Below, piece after piece: positions 1-8,195 of a DNA stretch of 64,000 bases. The notes under the pieces were generated by a model. That model was given only the letters and a program-made list of their open reading frames with translations. It did not search any database and was not told the DNA's origin. Location: assembly GCA_022565355.1 (NCBI GenBank), contig JAIUMU010000003.1, forward strand, positions 245,989 through 309,988. Reading direction: 5' to 3'. Origin of the DNA: Idiomarina sp. Its GTDB lineage: Bacteria > Pseudomonadota > Gammaproteobacteria > Enterobacterales > Alteromonadaceae. The position numbers and the translations under genes are program-made. Position 1 is the first letter of the stretch; every line of letters begins with the position of its first letter.

Positions 1-1131
1 AACCACCACTACGAGCACCGCAACAGCCAAGCTACTGATCAGTTCAGATACTTTATCGTTGGCGGTTTCGCCGTAATTACGGATCACGGAAATACCCACA
101 CCTTCTGGTAACCAATCGGCTTCCAGCTCGGCAAGGGTAGCAAGCACATTATCAGCCACCCAAACCGCGTTCGAGCCACGCTGCTTGCCTACCGAAATGA
201 ATACTGCCGGAAACTTATCGGCTCCAGAATCTGCGCCCAAGCCTTGAAATTCTGGGCCAGGGTAGAAAAAGGTATAGTTACTTGCCTGTTCCGGTCCATC
301 AATCACATTGGCAACATCACGTAAGTATACTGGCTTGCCGTTCACTACATTCACAACAGTGTTAGCGAGTTCGCCAGCACTGCTGAAAAACTCCCCGCTT
401 TCAATTTGCACTACGCGATTTTGTTGATGCAACATACCTGCGGTAATTTGGCTATTACTCACCTGCACCGCACGAGCAATATCGCTCAATGTTGTGCTGT
501 GCGCAGCGAGCCCTACACTATCGAGCTCAATTTGAATGGTACGAGCTTGCCCGCCGGTAACCTCTACTCGATTAGTATTCTTAATTGATTTCAGTTTTTG
601 CGTAGCTTGCTCAGCTACACGGCGCAAAGCAAACGCATCGGCTTGCTCCGCATCCGTGCTATACAATGCCGCCACCACAATCGCAACATCGTCAATTTCA
701 ATCGGCTTTACAGCCCAACTGTTGACCACTGCAGGGATTTGATCTTGGCTGGAATAGAGCTTGTTGTAGAGTTTTACTAGCGAATCTTCGCGATCCTCAC
801 CCACATAAAACCGCACGGTTACGGTGGCGTGATCGCGATTCGATTGAGAATAAACGTATTCTACGCCATCAATTTGCGAAACTAAGCGTTCGAGTGGTTC
901 AGTAACTTGCGTAGCTACTTGGCGCGCAGATAACCCGGGAGCTGTTACCATTACATCGGCCATTGGCACTACGATTTGCGGGTCTTCTTCGCGAGGCGTT
1001 AGAATAAGTGCAACAACACCGAGCAGCAGCGCGAAGCCAATTAAAATCGGCGGAAACGCGCTGTTTAAAAACCAGTTAATGAGCTTACCCTGCTCTGCCA
1101 ACTGGCGATCTTTTTTCGTTGTTGCACCCAT
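1..1131 (-). CDS. RND efflux pump permease, N-terminal part (runs off the window)
   Basis: This is the inner-membrane subunit of a resistance-nodulation-division (RND, AcrB/HAE-like) proton-driven exporter. About 377 N-terminal residues are in the window and the rest lies beyond base 1. A cytoplasmic start is followed by TM1 (ILIGFALLLGVVALIL) and then the periplasmic porter domain with the family-typical TPREEDPQI motif, PGLSARQVATQVTEPLE and a VEVTGGQ segment. A hydrophobic TM2 starts at the window edge. The ATG at 1131 has GGAG six bases upstream. The gene starts 10 bp after the YgaP-like gene, so the two probably form one operon under the ArsR-type regulator. The substrate cannot be told. 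No membrane-fusion subunit is visible in the window. Confidence 0.9.
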   Translation of the reverse strand, partial: MGATTKKDRQLAEQGKLINWFLNSAFPPILIGFALLLGVVALILTPREEDPQIVVPMADVMVTAPGLSARQVATQVTEPLERLVSQIDGVEYVYSQSNRDHATVTVRFYVGEDREDSLVKLYNKLYSSQDQIPAVVNSWAVKPIEIDDVAIVVAALYSTDAEQADAFALRRVAEQATQKLKSIKNTNRVEVTGGQARTIQIELDSVGLAAHSTTLSDIARAVQVSNSQITAGMLHQQNRVVQIESGEFFSSAGELANTVVNVVNGKPVYLRDVANVIDGPEQASNYTFFYPGPEFQGLGADSGADKFPAVFISVGKQRGSNAVWVADNVLATLAELEADWLPEGVGISVIRNYGETANDKVSELISSLAVAVLVVVV

Positions 1132-1141
1132 CACTTACTCC

Positions 1142-1345
1142 TTACTTAAATGCTTGGCCTGGCTTAAAACCCGCTGCTTTCAAAATCTTCGCCAGTGGGC
1201 AAAAGCCTGTGAAAGCTGCCTGCAGCATGTTTAAGCCTACAAAAGCAGTTAAAATCAACCAACCTTGGCTTACTTGCCAAGCAAGTACTACAGATACTAG
1301 TACAACAATTCCTGCAAACGCGAAAACAAAACGATCAATATTCAT
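1142..1345 (-). CDS. YgaP-like DUF2892 inner-membrane protein
   Basis: A small 67-residue membrane protein matching the DUF2892 / YgaP transmembrane domain. The N-terminal [15 protein letters not shown] is followed by two hydrophobic helices and the typical [17 protein letters not shown] end, which contains a single Cys. E. coli YgaP carries a rhodanese domain fused to this module; here only the membrane module is present. It lies between an ArsR/BigR-like repressor and an RND permease, an arrangement that suggests export linked to sulfur or thiol stress (inference). The ATG at 1345 has AGGAGA five bases upstream. One copy of the likely operator lies about 145 bp upstream. Confidence 0.85.
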   Translation of the reverse strand: MNIDRFVFAFAGIVVLVSVVLAWQVSQGWLILTAFVGLNMLQAAFTGFCPLAKILKAAGFKPGQAFK

Positions 1346-1487
1346 GCTTATCTCCTTTTGGCTGCATCTTCATACTATCGATACAGCGATTGATTAACAT
1401 ACCCATTAGCGTAACCACCAACACGATGTTGATTGCCATCTAATTCAGCTTTCTCGAGTTTAGCGAACAAATATCGATACAGCATAA

Positions 1488-1503
1488 ATTAGATAATGCT
1501 AAT
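1488..1503. promoter_or_regulatory. Inverted repeat ATTAG-N6-CTAAT, probable repressor operator (copy 1)
   Basis: A perfect 5-bp inverted repeat with a 6-bp spacer (spacer ATAATG) in the AT-rich gap between the ArsR-like gene and the YgaP-like gene. The same repeat with the same spacing recurs before the ArsR-like gene at 1843-1858. Two copies flanking the regulator and its presumed target fit a winged-helix ArsR dimer site. No binding data are available, so the role is inferred. Confidence 0.6.
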
Positions 1504-1522
1504 ATATTGGATGTAAAAAAAT

Positions 1523-1825
1523 CTACTCGCAGTAGATTCCGTGCAACGATTCCAAAATTCGCATCGCTTTTTCGTCTTCAATTCGATACAACACTGTGGT
1601 GCCTTCCTTACGAAAGCCAACAATTTTCTGCTCCCGCAACTTCGCTAAATGTTGGGATAGCGATGATTGCGATAAACCAACTTTCTTCTCGAGCTCACCT
1701 ACCGACATTTCACCATTCACCAAATAGCAAAGCACCATTAAACGATGGCTATTCGCCAACGATTTAAGAAGCTGTTCTGCTGCGCCTGCATTCACTTGCA
1801 TCTGCTCAATTGAAATGGTGTTCAT
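1523..1825 (-). CDS. ArsR-family repressor, BigR/YgaV (SqrR)-like
   Basis: A 100-residue winged helix-turn-helix regulator. It has the ArsR core LANSHRLMVLCYL, recognition-helix region LSQSSLSQHLAKLREQKIV and wing TTVLYRI, and ends HGIYCE. The two cysteines at residues 33 and 99 sit where BigR, SqrR and YgaV have their redox or persulfide-sensing pair; no metal-binding CxC motif is present. By homology it would repress its own operon and release DNA on reactive sulfur or oxidants. It precedes the YgaP-like and RND genes on the same strand. The ATG at 1825 sits 17 bp from a copy of the ATTAG-N6-CTAAT repeat, so autorepression is likely. Confidence 0.88.
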   Translation of the reverse strand: MNTISIEQMQVNAGAAEQLLKSLANSHRLMVLCYLVNGEMSVGELEKKVGLSQSSLSQHLAKLREQKIVGFRKEGTTVLYRIEDEKAMRILESLHGIYCE

Positions 1826-1842
1826 GTAATTCTACTCATTAT

Positions 1843-1858
1843 ATTAGTAAGTTCTAAT
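1843..1858. promoter_or_regulatory. Inverted repeat ATTAG-N6-CTAAT, probable repressor operator (copy 2)
   Basis: The second copy of the inverted repeat (spacer TAAGTT). It lies 17 bp upstream of the ArsR-like start codon and so probably overlaps its promoter or transcription start. Half-sites and spacer length are identical to the copy at 1488-1503. The regulatory role is inferred. Confidence 0.6.
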
Positions 1859-1913
1859 TTACTCAAGTTCAAATTAAGTGCGGTAAGAACTGAATAGGAG
1901 GCACATCATAACT

Positions 1914-1942
1914 AAAAAAGCAGAGCGATAGAATCGCTCTGC
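1914..1942 (-). terminator. Rho-independent terminator, leftward
   Basis: A 10-bp perfect stem, GCAGAGCGAT paired with ATCGCTCTGC around a 3-base loop, with six A on the plus strand at 1914-1919, which give a U tract for leftward transcription. It sits upstream of the ArsR-like gene, so it may shield that promoter from leftward readthrough. On the plus strand the tail is poor in T. Confidence 0.75.
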
Positions 1943-2095
1943 TTACTTTCCCAGCATTATTTTTGTTAAGGGCGCAGAAAGTCACATCATTCATTTTCTT
2001 AATTCAAACACACATTGCGCCAGATCAATTCGTTAAATGGCTCGCCATTTATAATGTTGCCATCGCAACTTTGCCTCGCTTTACTTAGGTTATTC

Positions 2096-3454
2096 ATGAA
2101 ACATATTCCAGAATTGCTCTCGCCAGCTGGCAGCTTGAAGGCTATGCGGCTCGCTTTCGCTTATGGCGCCGATGCGGTATACGCTGGCCAACCGCGCTTC
2201 AGCTTACGGGTGCGCAACAATGAATTCGATCTTGATACCCTGAAAATCGGCATTACAGAAGCGCATGCGCTTGGCAAAAAACTGTATGTGGTGTGCAACA
2301 TTGCGCCGCACAACGCCAAGCTACAAAACTTTGTAGCCGACATCGAACCAGTAATCGCGCTCGGGCCAGATGCATTGATTGTGTCGGATCCGGGTGTGGT
2401 GTATTTGCTCCGCGAACATTTTCCACACATGCCGCTGCACCTTTCGGTGCAAGCCAATACGGTAAACTGGGCAGCCGTTAAATTCTGGCAGCAGCAAGGT
2501 ATTGAACGGGTAATTCTCTCCCGCGAGCTCGGGATTCAAGAAATTGCTGAAATTCGTGCGCAAGTGCCAGGCATGGAAATTGAAATATTTGTGCATGGCG
2601 CTCTGTGCATGGCCTATTCAGGCCGCTGCTTGCTGTCGGGTTACTTTAATAAGCGCGATCCGAATCAAGGTGCCTGCACTAACTCGTGCCGCTGGCAATA
2701 CAAGGTAACTCCTGCGATGGAAGATGCGGTAGGCCAAATCAACCCTTTGCCGAAGGTGCTGCAAGATGCCGTAGTACTGGAAGAGCCCCAGCGCCCGGGC
2801 GAATACATGCCCATGTTTGAAGATATGCATGGCACTTATATTATGAATTCTAAAGATTTGCGCGCGGTGCAGCATGTTGCTGCCCTTACCAAGATGGGCG
2901 TGCATTCGTTAAAAATTGAGGGGCGCACTAAATCGCCTTACTACGTGGCCAGAACCGCACAGGTATATCGCCAAGCCATAGATGACGCCGTAGCAGGCAA
3001 ACCATTTAATGCCGATTTACTGAGCGAACTGGATGGCATGGCTAACCGTGGTTTTACCGAAGGGTTTTTACGCCGCCATATTGCGCAATCTGAACTACAA
3101 AACTACACCACTAGCCATAGCGAAGGTGAGCAACAGTTTGTAGGTGAATTTACCGGTAATAGTGAGCAGCGCAACAACATGTTATTTGCAGAAGTAACGG
3201 TGAAGAATCGCTTTGCTATTGGCGATACCTTGATATTCATGAGCACCGCCGGCAATCAACATGGGGTATTAGAGCAACTTGAAGATGCGCAGGGTACGCC
3301 AATGTTGGTAGCACCAGGTTCCGGTTATACGGTGTGGCTTCCTCTAGCCGATGCCAATATGCCACTGCCGCACGCAATGCTATTGCGCCAGCTTTACGTA
3401 ACTGCTGCCAACATACAGCCAACCGCTGAAATTGCCATTAACGAGGTGAGTTAA
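2096..3454 (+). CDS. trhP: tRNA uridine-34 hydroxylation protein TrhP (U32 peptidase family, YegQ)
   Basis: A 452-residue U32-family protein, near-colinear with E. coli YegQ/TrhP, which makes 5-hydroxyuridine at the wobble base (U34) of tRNAs using prephenate. Visible landmarks are PELLSPAGS at the start, AYGADAVYAGQPRFSLR, the U32 signature region EIFVHGALCMAYSGRCLLSG, RDPNQGACTNSCRW with clustered cysteines for a probable Fe-S site, GTYIMNSKDL and LKIEGRTK. I place the start at the ATG at 2096, which has AGG six bases upstream and aligns with the family; an upstream in-frame extension from 2015 has no family support. The yfhL gene follows with no gap. Confidence 0.93.
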   Translation: MKHIPELLSPAGSLKAMRLAFAYGADAVYAGQPRFSLRVRNNEFDLDTLKIGITEAHALGKKLYVVCNIAPHNAKLQNFVADIEPVIALGPDALIVSDPGVVYLLREHFPHMPLHLSVQANTVNWAAVKFWQQQGIERVILSRELGIQEIAEIRAQVPGMEIEIFVHGALCMAYSGRCLLSGYFNKRDPNQGACTNSCRWQYKVTPAMEDAVGQINPLPKVLQDAVVLEEPQRPGEYMPMFEDMHGTYIMNSKDLRAVQHVAALTKMGVHSLKIEGRTKSPYYVARTAQVYRQAIDDAVAGKPFNADLLSELDGMANRGFTEGFLRRHIAQSELQNYTTSHSEGEQQFVGEFTGNSEQRNNMLFAEVTVKNRFAIGDTLIFMSTAGNQHGVLEQLEDAQGTPMLVAPGSGYTVWLPLADANMPLPHAMLLRQLYVTAANIQPTAEIAINEVS

Positions 3455-3646
3455 ATGTCGTTATATATTACTGATGAGTGTATTAATTGCGATATGTGCG
3501 TGCCCGAATGCCCTAACGACGCCATTACCATGGGCAAGGTGTATTACGAAATTAACGCGGATTCATGCACCGAGTGCGAAGGGTTCTATGATGAACCCCA
3601 GTGTATTCCGGTTTGCCCGGTGGATTGTATCCTGCCTGTAGCTTAG
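3455..3646 (+). CDS. yfhL: YfhL-type 2[4Fe-4S] ferredoxin
   Basis: A 63-residue ferredoxin with two cluster motifs, CINCDMCVPECP near the start and CTECEGFYDEPQC...CPVDC in the second half. The insertion between ligands in the second motif is typical of Allochromatium/YfhL-type low-potential ferredoxins. Its ATG directly abuts the trhP stop codon, which implies coupled translation and a role as the electron or Fe-S partner of the U32 enzyme; YfhL is known to support U32-dependent RNA hydroxylation in E. coli. The TAG stop lies inside the first unit of a 15-bp tandem array. Confidence 0.93.
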   Translation: MSLYITDECINCDMCVPECPNDAITMGKVYYEINADSCTECEGFYDEPQCIPVCPVDCILPVA

Positions 3647-3754
3647 GTTCCTATGTTTTAGGTTCCTATGTTTTAGGTTCCTATGTTTTAGGTTCCTATG
3701 TTTTAGATTCCGATGCTTTAGGTTCCGATGCTTTAGGTTCCGATGCTTTAGCCC
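3635..3754 (+). repeat. 15-bp tandem array starting at the yfhL stop codon (8 units)
   Basis: Eight head-to-tail 15-bp units. Unit 0 (CCTGTAGCTTAGGTT) is the last three sense codons, the stop and one more triplet. It is followed by units of the form CCTATGTTTTAGGTT (4) and CCGATGCTTTAGGTT (3), with minor changes. Every unit keeps TAG in the yfhL reading frame, so the array is a run of in-frame stop codons. It fills the gap to the convergent E1 gene, whose stop is at 3761. Confidence 0.95.
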
Positions 3755-3760
3755 TAAACT

Positions 3761-6046
3761 TTAGGACCACAGCAACGCGCGGGCAGCTCGCACTATGGTG
3801 TCTTTGCTTGGTAGCACGTGGTACGCCGCCTTCGCTAACGGAATAAAAGAATCATCGGCGCATACTCGGCTAACCTTGCCTTGGTACCCCAACTCATGCA
3901 AACGCGTATACAGCTCTTCCGATACCGAGCCCGTTTCCCGGCACTCATCTACCAGCAGCACATTGGCGCAATCACCAATCGCCAGCAATAAACTTTCCAT
4001 TGGCAGAGGGTGCAACCAGTTCAAATCAATCACGCGAGTTTGCATGCCGGTTTCAGCTAGTTCTTTTTGTGCTTGGCAACTCAAGTAATAGCCATTGCCA
4101 TAGCTCACAATACACACATCCGTTTGCAGCGTATTGCCATTTGCATCGGCGCTGTGATGATCATCAGCGGCGCGTGTTTCCCCGGTAACTTGCTGATTAA
4201 CACTCAGCTCATGAGCATCCAATTCAACCATACTTACCTCACCAAAACCAATGCGTTCGTGCGGTTCAGGATATTGGAAACTCCACAAACCATCACCTGG
4301 GGCATGCAGATCTTTTTGGTTATACAACGCGATAGGTTCCAAAAACACCACCACGCGTTTTTGCTCATCGGCCAAGCGTACCGCCTCGCGCAACAAACGT
4401 GCAGCACTGGCACCGTTTGATGGGCATACCAATACTACGCCCGGTAAATCCCGAAACACTGCAAAGCTATTATCATTATGAAAATGGCCACCAAAGCCGC
4501 GCTGATAAGCTAGGCCGGCAATGCGGATTACCATACCATTGTTGAATTGGCCATTGCTGAAAAACTGTAATGTGGCGGCCTCGCCACGAATTTGGTCTTC
4601 CGCATTGTGCACATAGGCAAGAAATTGAATCTCTGGAATGGGCAAAAAGCCATTGTGCGCAGCACCAATCGCCATACCCAAAATGCTTTGCTCATCGAGC
4701 AATGTGTTCATAATGCGGTTCGGCCCGAATTGCTGCACTAAGCGGTTGGTAACGCCATACACACCACCCTTCTTACCCACATCTTCACCCATCATAATCG
4801 CATGCGAGTATTGGCTGAAAATATCCAGCAACGCCCAATTTAATAATTTATTCAGCGTGTGGGGCTTACCAAGGTTATGTTTTTCGTGAGCAAATAACTG
4901 CTCTCGCCCGCTGCCTGTTTTCGGTTCGGGCATCGGCCGCTCAGGATGGTGCGGGGCAATGCTGGCCATTACTTGCGCAGCATTCTCTAGTTTCGGTTTG
5001 CGTATCGCTTGCTTACCTTCGCTGCGTACCCGTGCGAACAGCTCTTGCACATGCTCGTACATGTGCTCTCGATCGGCAATACCATAGGCGGCAAGCAGGG
5101 CTAGGCTAGTGCGCAACGGATCATTTAATTCGTTATTTTCAATCTGCTGCTTGGAAAGGTAGGTGGTTTCGGCATCGGAACCCGCATGCCCATACAAGCG
5201 CACACACTTCATATGCAAAAACACCGGCTGCTTAAGCTTCCGCGCCAGGCGCTCCGCTTCTTTTGCGGCGCGATACACATCCAACAGATTGCGGCCATCA
5301 CAGGCTACATAATGCATGCCCGGACGATGTTTAAACCCTGCCTCTATCCAGCCGTGCGGCGTGGCAGTACTAATGCCAATGCCATTATCTTCACACACCA
5401 ATACTACCGGCAAAGGAATCGTTTGGTACGCTGCCCATCCTGCCGCATTGATGGCGCCCTGAGTGGTGCTATGGTTCGCCGAAGCATCGCCAAAGCTACA
5501 CAGCACCACCGAATCGTTTGGCACGGTTCCCTGATGCTGCAAGCGTTTCGCTAAGCCAATGCTATGCGCCATGCCAACCGCTTTGGGTACATGAGAACCA
5601 ATGGTACTGGTTTGTGGCGGTACGAAATGAGTTTTACTGCCAAGCACTTTATGGCGACCACCGGAAATAGGGTCATCTTTCGATGCAGCAAAGCTCAGCA
5701 ACATATCGTAAATAGGATTACTGTTCGCCACTTGCTTTTGCCGCTGCACAAAAAAGGCACCCGAGCGGTAATGCAAGAATGCCATATCGTTATGTTTAAA
5801 TGCTGCGGCTATTGCGGCATTGCCTTCATGCCCTGCCGAGCCAATGGTATAGAAACTTTCCCCGGCAGCTTGCAGCTCTCGGCTATGTAAATCAAGCACC
5901 CGGCTGGTAAGCTGGCTATCTACCCAATCGAACAACTGCTCGGGCTGCACTCCTAATACTGCCAAATCTGGCGTTGCTACCACCGGTAGCTCAGTATCGA
6001 ATAGCGCCGTTAACAGGCGCTCCTGCAAAGGTTGCACCTGGCTCAT
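3761..6046 (-). CDS. Fused 2-oxoacid dehydrogenase E1 alpha/beta protein
   Basis: A 761-residue fusion of both E1 subunits of a branched-chain-type 2-oxoacid dehydrogenase (TPP-dependent decarboxylation, loading the acyl group on an E2 lipoyl arm). The alpha half spans roughly residues 35-350, with FGDASANHS and VCEDNGIGIST forming a variant TPP motif (GDA and EDN in place of the usual GDG and NN). The beta half spans roughly 400-745, with MGEDVGKKGGVYGVT, LLDEQSILGMAIGAA and FGGHFHNDNS. No E2 or E3 gene is nearby. It follows gcdH immediately. ATG 6046 and an abutting GTG at 6052 are both possible starts; a GGAAA four bases before the GTG favours 6052 slightly. Confidence 0.88.
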   Translation of the reverse strand: MSQVQPLQERLLTALFDTELPVVATPDLAVLGVQPEQLFDWVDSQLTSRVLDLHSRELQAAGESFYTIGSAGHEGNAAIAAAFKHNDMAFLHYRSGAFFVQRQKQVANSNPIYDMLLSFAASKDDPISGGRHKVLGSKTHFVPPQTSTIGSHVPKAVGMAHSIGLAKRLQHQGTVPNDSVVLCSFGDASANHSTTQGAINAAGWAAYQTIPLPVVLVCEDNGIGISTATPHGWIEAGFKHRPGMHYVACDGRNLLDVYRAAKEAERLARKLKQPVFLHMKCVRLYGHAGSDAETTYLSKQQIENNELNDPLRTSLALLAAYGIADREHMYEHVQELFARVRSEGKQAIRKPKLENAAQVMASIAPHHPERPMPEPKTGSGREQLFAHEKHNLGKPHTLNKLLNWALLDIFSQYSHAIMMGEDVGKKGGVYGVTNRLVQQFGPNRIMNTLLDEQSILGMAIGAAHNGFLPIPEIQFLAYVHNAEDQIRGEAATLQFFSNGQFNNGMVIRIAGLAYQRGFGGHFHNDNSFAVFRDLPGVVLVCPSNGASAARLLREAVRLADEQKRVVVFLEPIALYNQKDLHAPGDGLWSFQYPEPHERIGFGEVSMVELDAHELSVNQQVTGETRAADDHHSADANGNTLQTDVCIVSYGNGYYLSCQAQKELAETGMQTRVIDLNWLHPLPMESLLLAIGDCANVLLVDECRETGSVSEELYTRLHELGYQGKVSRVCADDSFIPLAKAAYHVLPSKDTIVRAARALLWS

Positions 6047-6052
6047 AAGCAC

Positions 6053-7234
6053 TTAATTTCCGAATGCAGCAATGCCCGTTTGGGCGCGGCCAAGAATTAA
6101 CGCATGCACATCATGCGTACCTTCATAGGTGTTTACGGCTTCAAGGTTCATTACATGGCGAATCACATGGTATTCATCTGCAATGCCGTTGCCGCCATGC
6201 ATATCCCGCGCAACTCGCGCAATATCTAAGGCTTTGCCGCAACTATTGCGTTTAATTAAGCTAATGGTTTCCGGTGCCAAAGTGCCTGCATCCGCCATAC
6301 GGCCTGCCTGCAATGCACCCAGTAAAGCTAGGCTAATCTCCGTTTGCATATCCGCTAGCTTCTTCTGAATTAGCTGGGTTGCCGCCAGTGGTCGGCCGAA
6401 TTGCGTGCGATCTAGCGTGTATTGTAACGCCGCGTGCCAGCAGAATTCTGCGGCACCCATGGCACCCCAAGCAATGCCATAACGGGCCTTATTTAAGCAG
6501 CTAAAAGGCCCCTTTAGGCCGGTAACTTCTGGGAACATGTTGGCTTCTGGCACGAACACGTTATCCATTACAATTTCCCCGGTAATCGAAGCTCGCAAAC
6601 TAAACTTGCCCTCGATTTTTGGCGCACTTAACCCTTCCATACCTTTTTCCAGTACGAAACCGCGAATCACACCATCTAGCTTAGCCCACACCACAAACAC
6701 ATCTGCAATCGGGCTATTAGTAATCCACATCTTGCTGCCTGTTAGGCGAAAGCCACCTTCTTCTTTTACTGCCCGTGTTTTCATACTCGCAGGATCAGAG
6801 CCAGCATCGGGCTCAGTTAAGCCGAAGCAGCCTACCCACTCGCCACTGGCAAGTTTGGGCAAATATTTCTTCCGTAATGCTTCCGTACCGAATTCATAAA
6901 TTGGATACATTACCAACGAGCTTTGCACGCTCATTGCGCTGCGGTACCCGCTATCAACCCGTTCCACTTCCCGGGCAATAAGGCCATAACACACATTATT
7001 CACCCCGGCCCCGCCATATTCCTCGGGAATGGTGGCGCCAAGCAGGCCAAGCTCGCCCATCTCGCTCATTATTTCACGATGAAAATGTTCTTCTCTATTC
7101 GCCATCAATACGCGAGGCTGCAGATTCTCTTGGCAATAGGCATGGGCACTATCGCGAATCATGCGTTCTTCATCAGATAACATTGAATCCATCAAAAATG
7201 GGTCTTGCCAGTTGAATGTTGCGCGTTTGCTCAT
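6053..7234 (-). CDS. gcdH: Glutaryl-CoA dehydrogenase
   Basis: A 393-residue FAD-dependent acyl-CoA dehydrogenase that oxidises and decarboxylates glutaryl-CoA to crotonyl-CoA in lysine/tryptophan catabolism. GcdH-specific signs are the N-terminal [34 protein letters not shown], the flavin-binding [14 protein letters not shown] and [16 protein letters not shown], and the catalytic glutamate in [16 protein letters not shown]. Length and motif order are normal for the family. It is the first gene of a two-gene unit with the fused E1, whose start directly abuts the gcdH stop, which suggests that the E1 makes or feeds the acyl-CoA pool used here (inference). Confidence 0.93.
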   Translation of the reverse strand: MSKRATFNWQDPFLMDSMLSDEERMIRDSAHAYCQENLQPRVLMANREEHFHREIMSEMGELGLLGATIPEEYGGAGVNNVCYGLIAREVERVDSGYRSAMSVQSSLVMYPIYEFGTEALRKKYLPKLASGEWVGCFGLTEPDAGSDPASMKTRAVKEEGGFRLTGSKMWITNSPIADVFVVWAKLDGVIRGFVLEKGMEGLSAPKIEGKFSLRASITGEIVMDNVFVPEANMFPEVTGLKGPFSCLNKARYGIAWGAMGAAEFCWHAALQYTLDRTQFGRPLAATQLIQKKLADMQTEISLALLGALQAGRMADAGTLAPETISLIKRNSCGKALDIARVARDMHGGNGIADEYHVIRHVMNLEAVNTYEGTHDVHALILGRAQTGIAAFGN

Positions 7235-7332
7235 ACTATCCTCGAACGTGTTTCAGAAGTTGCCTACACAACTTACTATATTGCACATAGTTTAGCGACC
7301 ATGCTAAATGAATACCTAATTAGGCGGCTGCA

Positions 7333-8043
7333 CTACTCCCGGGGGCGGCGTGCTTCCAGAATCACCGTTGTTTCGCCAGTTTCCGGGTTCTCAAACGCCA
7401 TCATCATGCCATTTTCATACCATTCTTGTTCACGCATATACCGATGTAGAGCACTGGAATCAAAACGTTTACCTGCTTGGTCTGAGGTTACCTTAAGTTC
7501 ACAATAACTGGTTCTACATTCAACACTTGCCAAGGTAAAATCACGAAACTCTTCTTGGCTAATAAAGAAATCCTGTAAGCCCTGCTCCACTGGATACGCC
7601 CAATCTGGGTCTACTGGCTCTTCTTCCCGGCGAACATTCATTTCATCACCGCTTAAATGCCCGTCTATTGCGCTTTGCATTGCTCTTTGCAGCGCTGCGC
7701 TCCCCGATGATTGGCCATTATTTTCAATACTCGCTACTTCCACCGATGCTTCATCTTCTTCTGCTCGCAGCTCTGCTAACTCGCCCTCGCGTTCCTCCAG
7801 CTGCATGCGCAGGGCATGGTTTTCCGCCTGCAGTTCAGCAATCATGGCTTCCAAGTTGGCTTCATCGATATCAATCGCGTAATCACGCGAAGTGCCTCGC
7901 TCTGCTGCATCACGTTGCTCAGCAACGGAAGATTGGTATGGTGTAGCACTGATGCTAGGCTCAAGGGTTGATTGCTCCTGCCACAACAAAATCAGCAGCA
8001 CAGAAATAATCACCAAGTAGGCGATGTGCAATATTTTTTTCAT
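7333..8043 (-). CDS. Signal-anchored coiled-coil protein, function unknown
   Basis: I do not recognise this 236-residue protein. It has a short cytoplasmic MKK, one hydrophobic segment (ILHIAYLVIISVLLILLW) that acts as a signal anchor, then a helical, Glu-rich heptad stretch (about residues 60-105) and a C-terminal globular part with two cysteines in ASVECRTSYCELKV that could form a disulfide. This predicts an inner-membrane protein with a periplasmic domain. The ATG at 8043 has AAGGA eight bases upstream; earlier in-frame codons lack one. A bidirectional terminator separates it from the ompA-like gene upstream. Confidence 0.75.
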   Translation of the reverse strand: MKKILHIAYLVIISVLLILLWQEQSTLEPSISATPYQSSVAEQRDAAERGTSRDYAIDIDEANLEAMIAELQAENHALRMQLEEREGELAELRAEEDEASVEVASIENNGQSSGSAALQRAMQSAIDGHLSGDEMNVRREEEPVDPDWAYPVEQGLQDFFISQEEFRDFTLASVECRTSYCELKVTSDQAGKRFDSSALHRYMREQEWYENGMMMAFENPETGETTVILEARRPRE

Positions 8044-8143
8044 CGTTAAAATCCTTTCTAAAATCCCTATTGCAGCTATCAGTAGCCGCATAGCAATCAG
8101 GGCGATAGCTCAGCTTAGCAGTTCCTTAGTTAAATATCAGCCA

Positions 8144-8173
8144 CAAAAAAAGCACCCTTTCGGGTGCTTTTTA
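8144..8173. terminator. Bidirectional rho-independent terminator
   Basis: A 7-bp stem AGCACCC/GGGTGCT around loop TTTC, with seven A on the left and a run of T on the right. It lies just downstream of the leftward OmpA-family gene (stop at 8196) and should end that transcript. Confidence 0.9.
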
Positions 8174-8195
8174 TAATCGTGATTCTAGTTAGAAA

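Noticed and set aside
1119-1397. Plus-strand open frame over the YgaP-like gene
   Set aside because: Antisense to a recognised gene with matching start and ribosome-binding site on the other strand.
3635-3754. CRISPR array
   Set aside because: The 15-bp units are contiguous with no spacers and no cas genes are near.
3601-3846. Open frame with LGSYV repeats across the 15-bp array
   Set aside because: It is a shifted frame made open by a repeat whose length is a multiple of three; the yfhL frame stops at every unit and the protein resembles nothing.
7205-7507. Open frames on the plus strand over gcdH and the E1 gene
   Set aside because: They are antisense shadows of strongly conserved enzymes.
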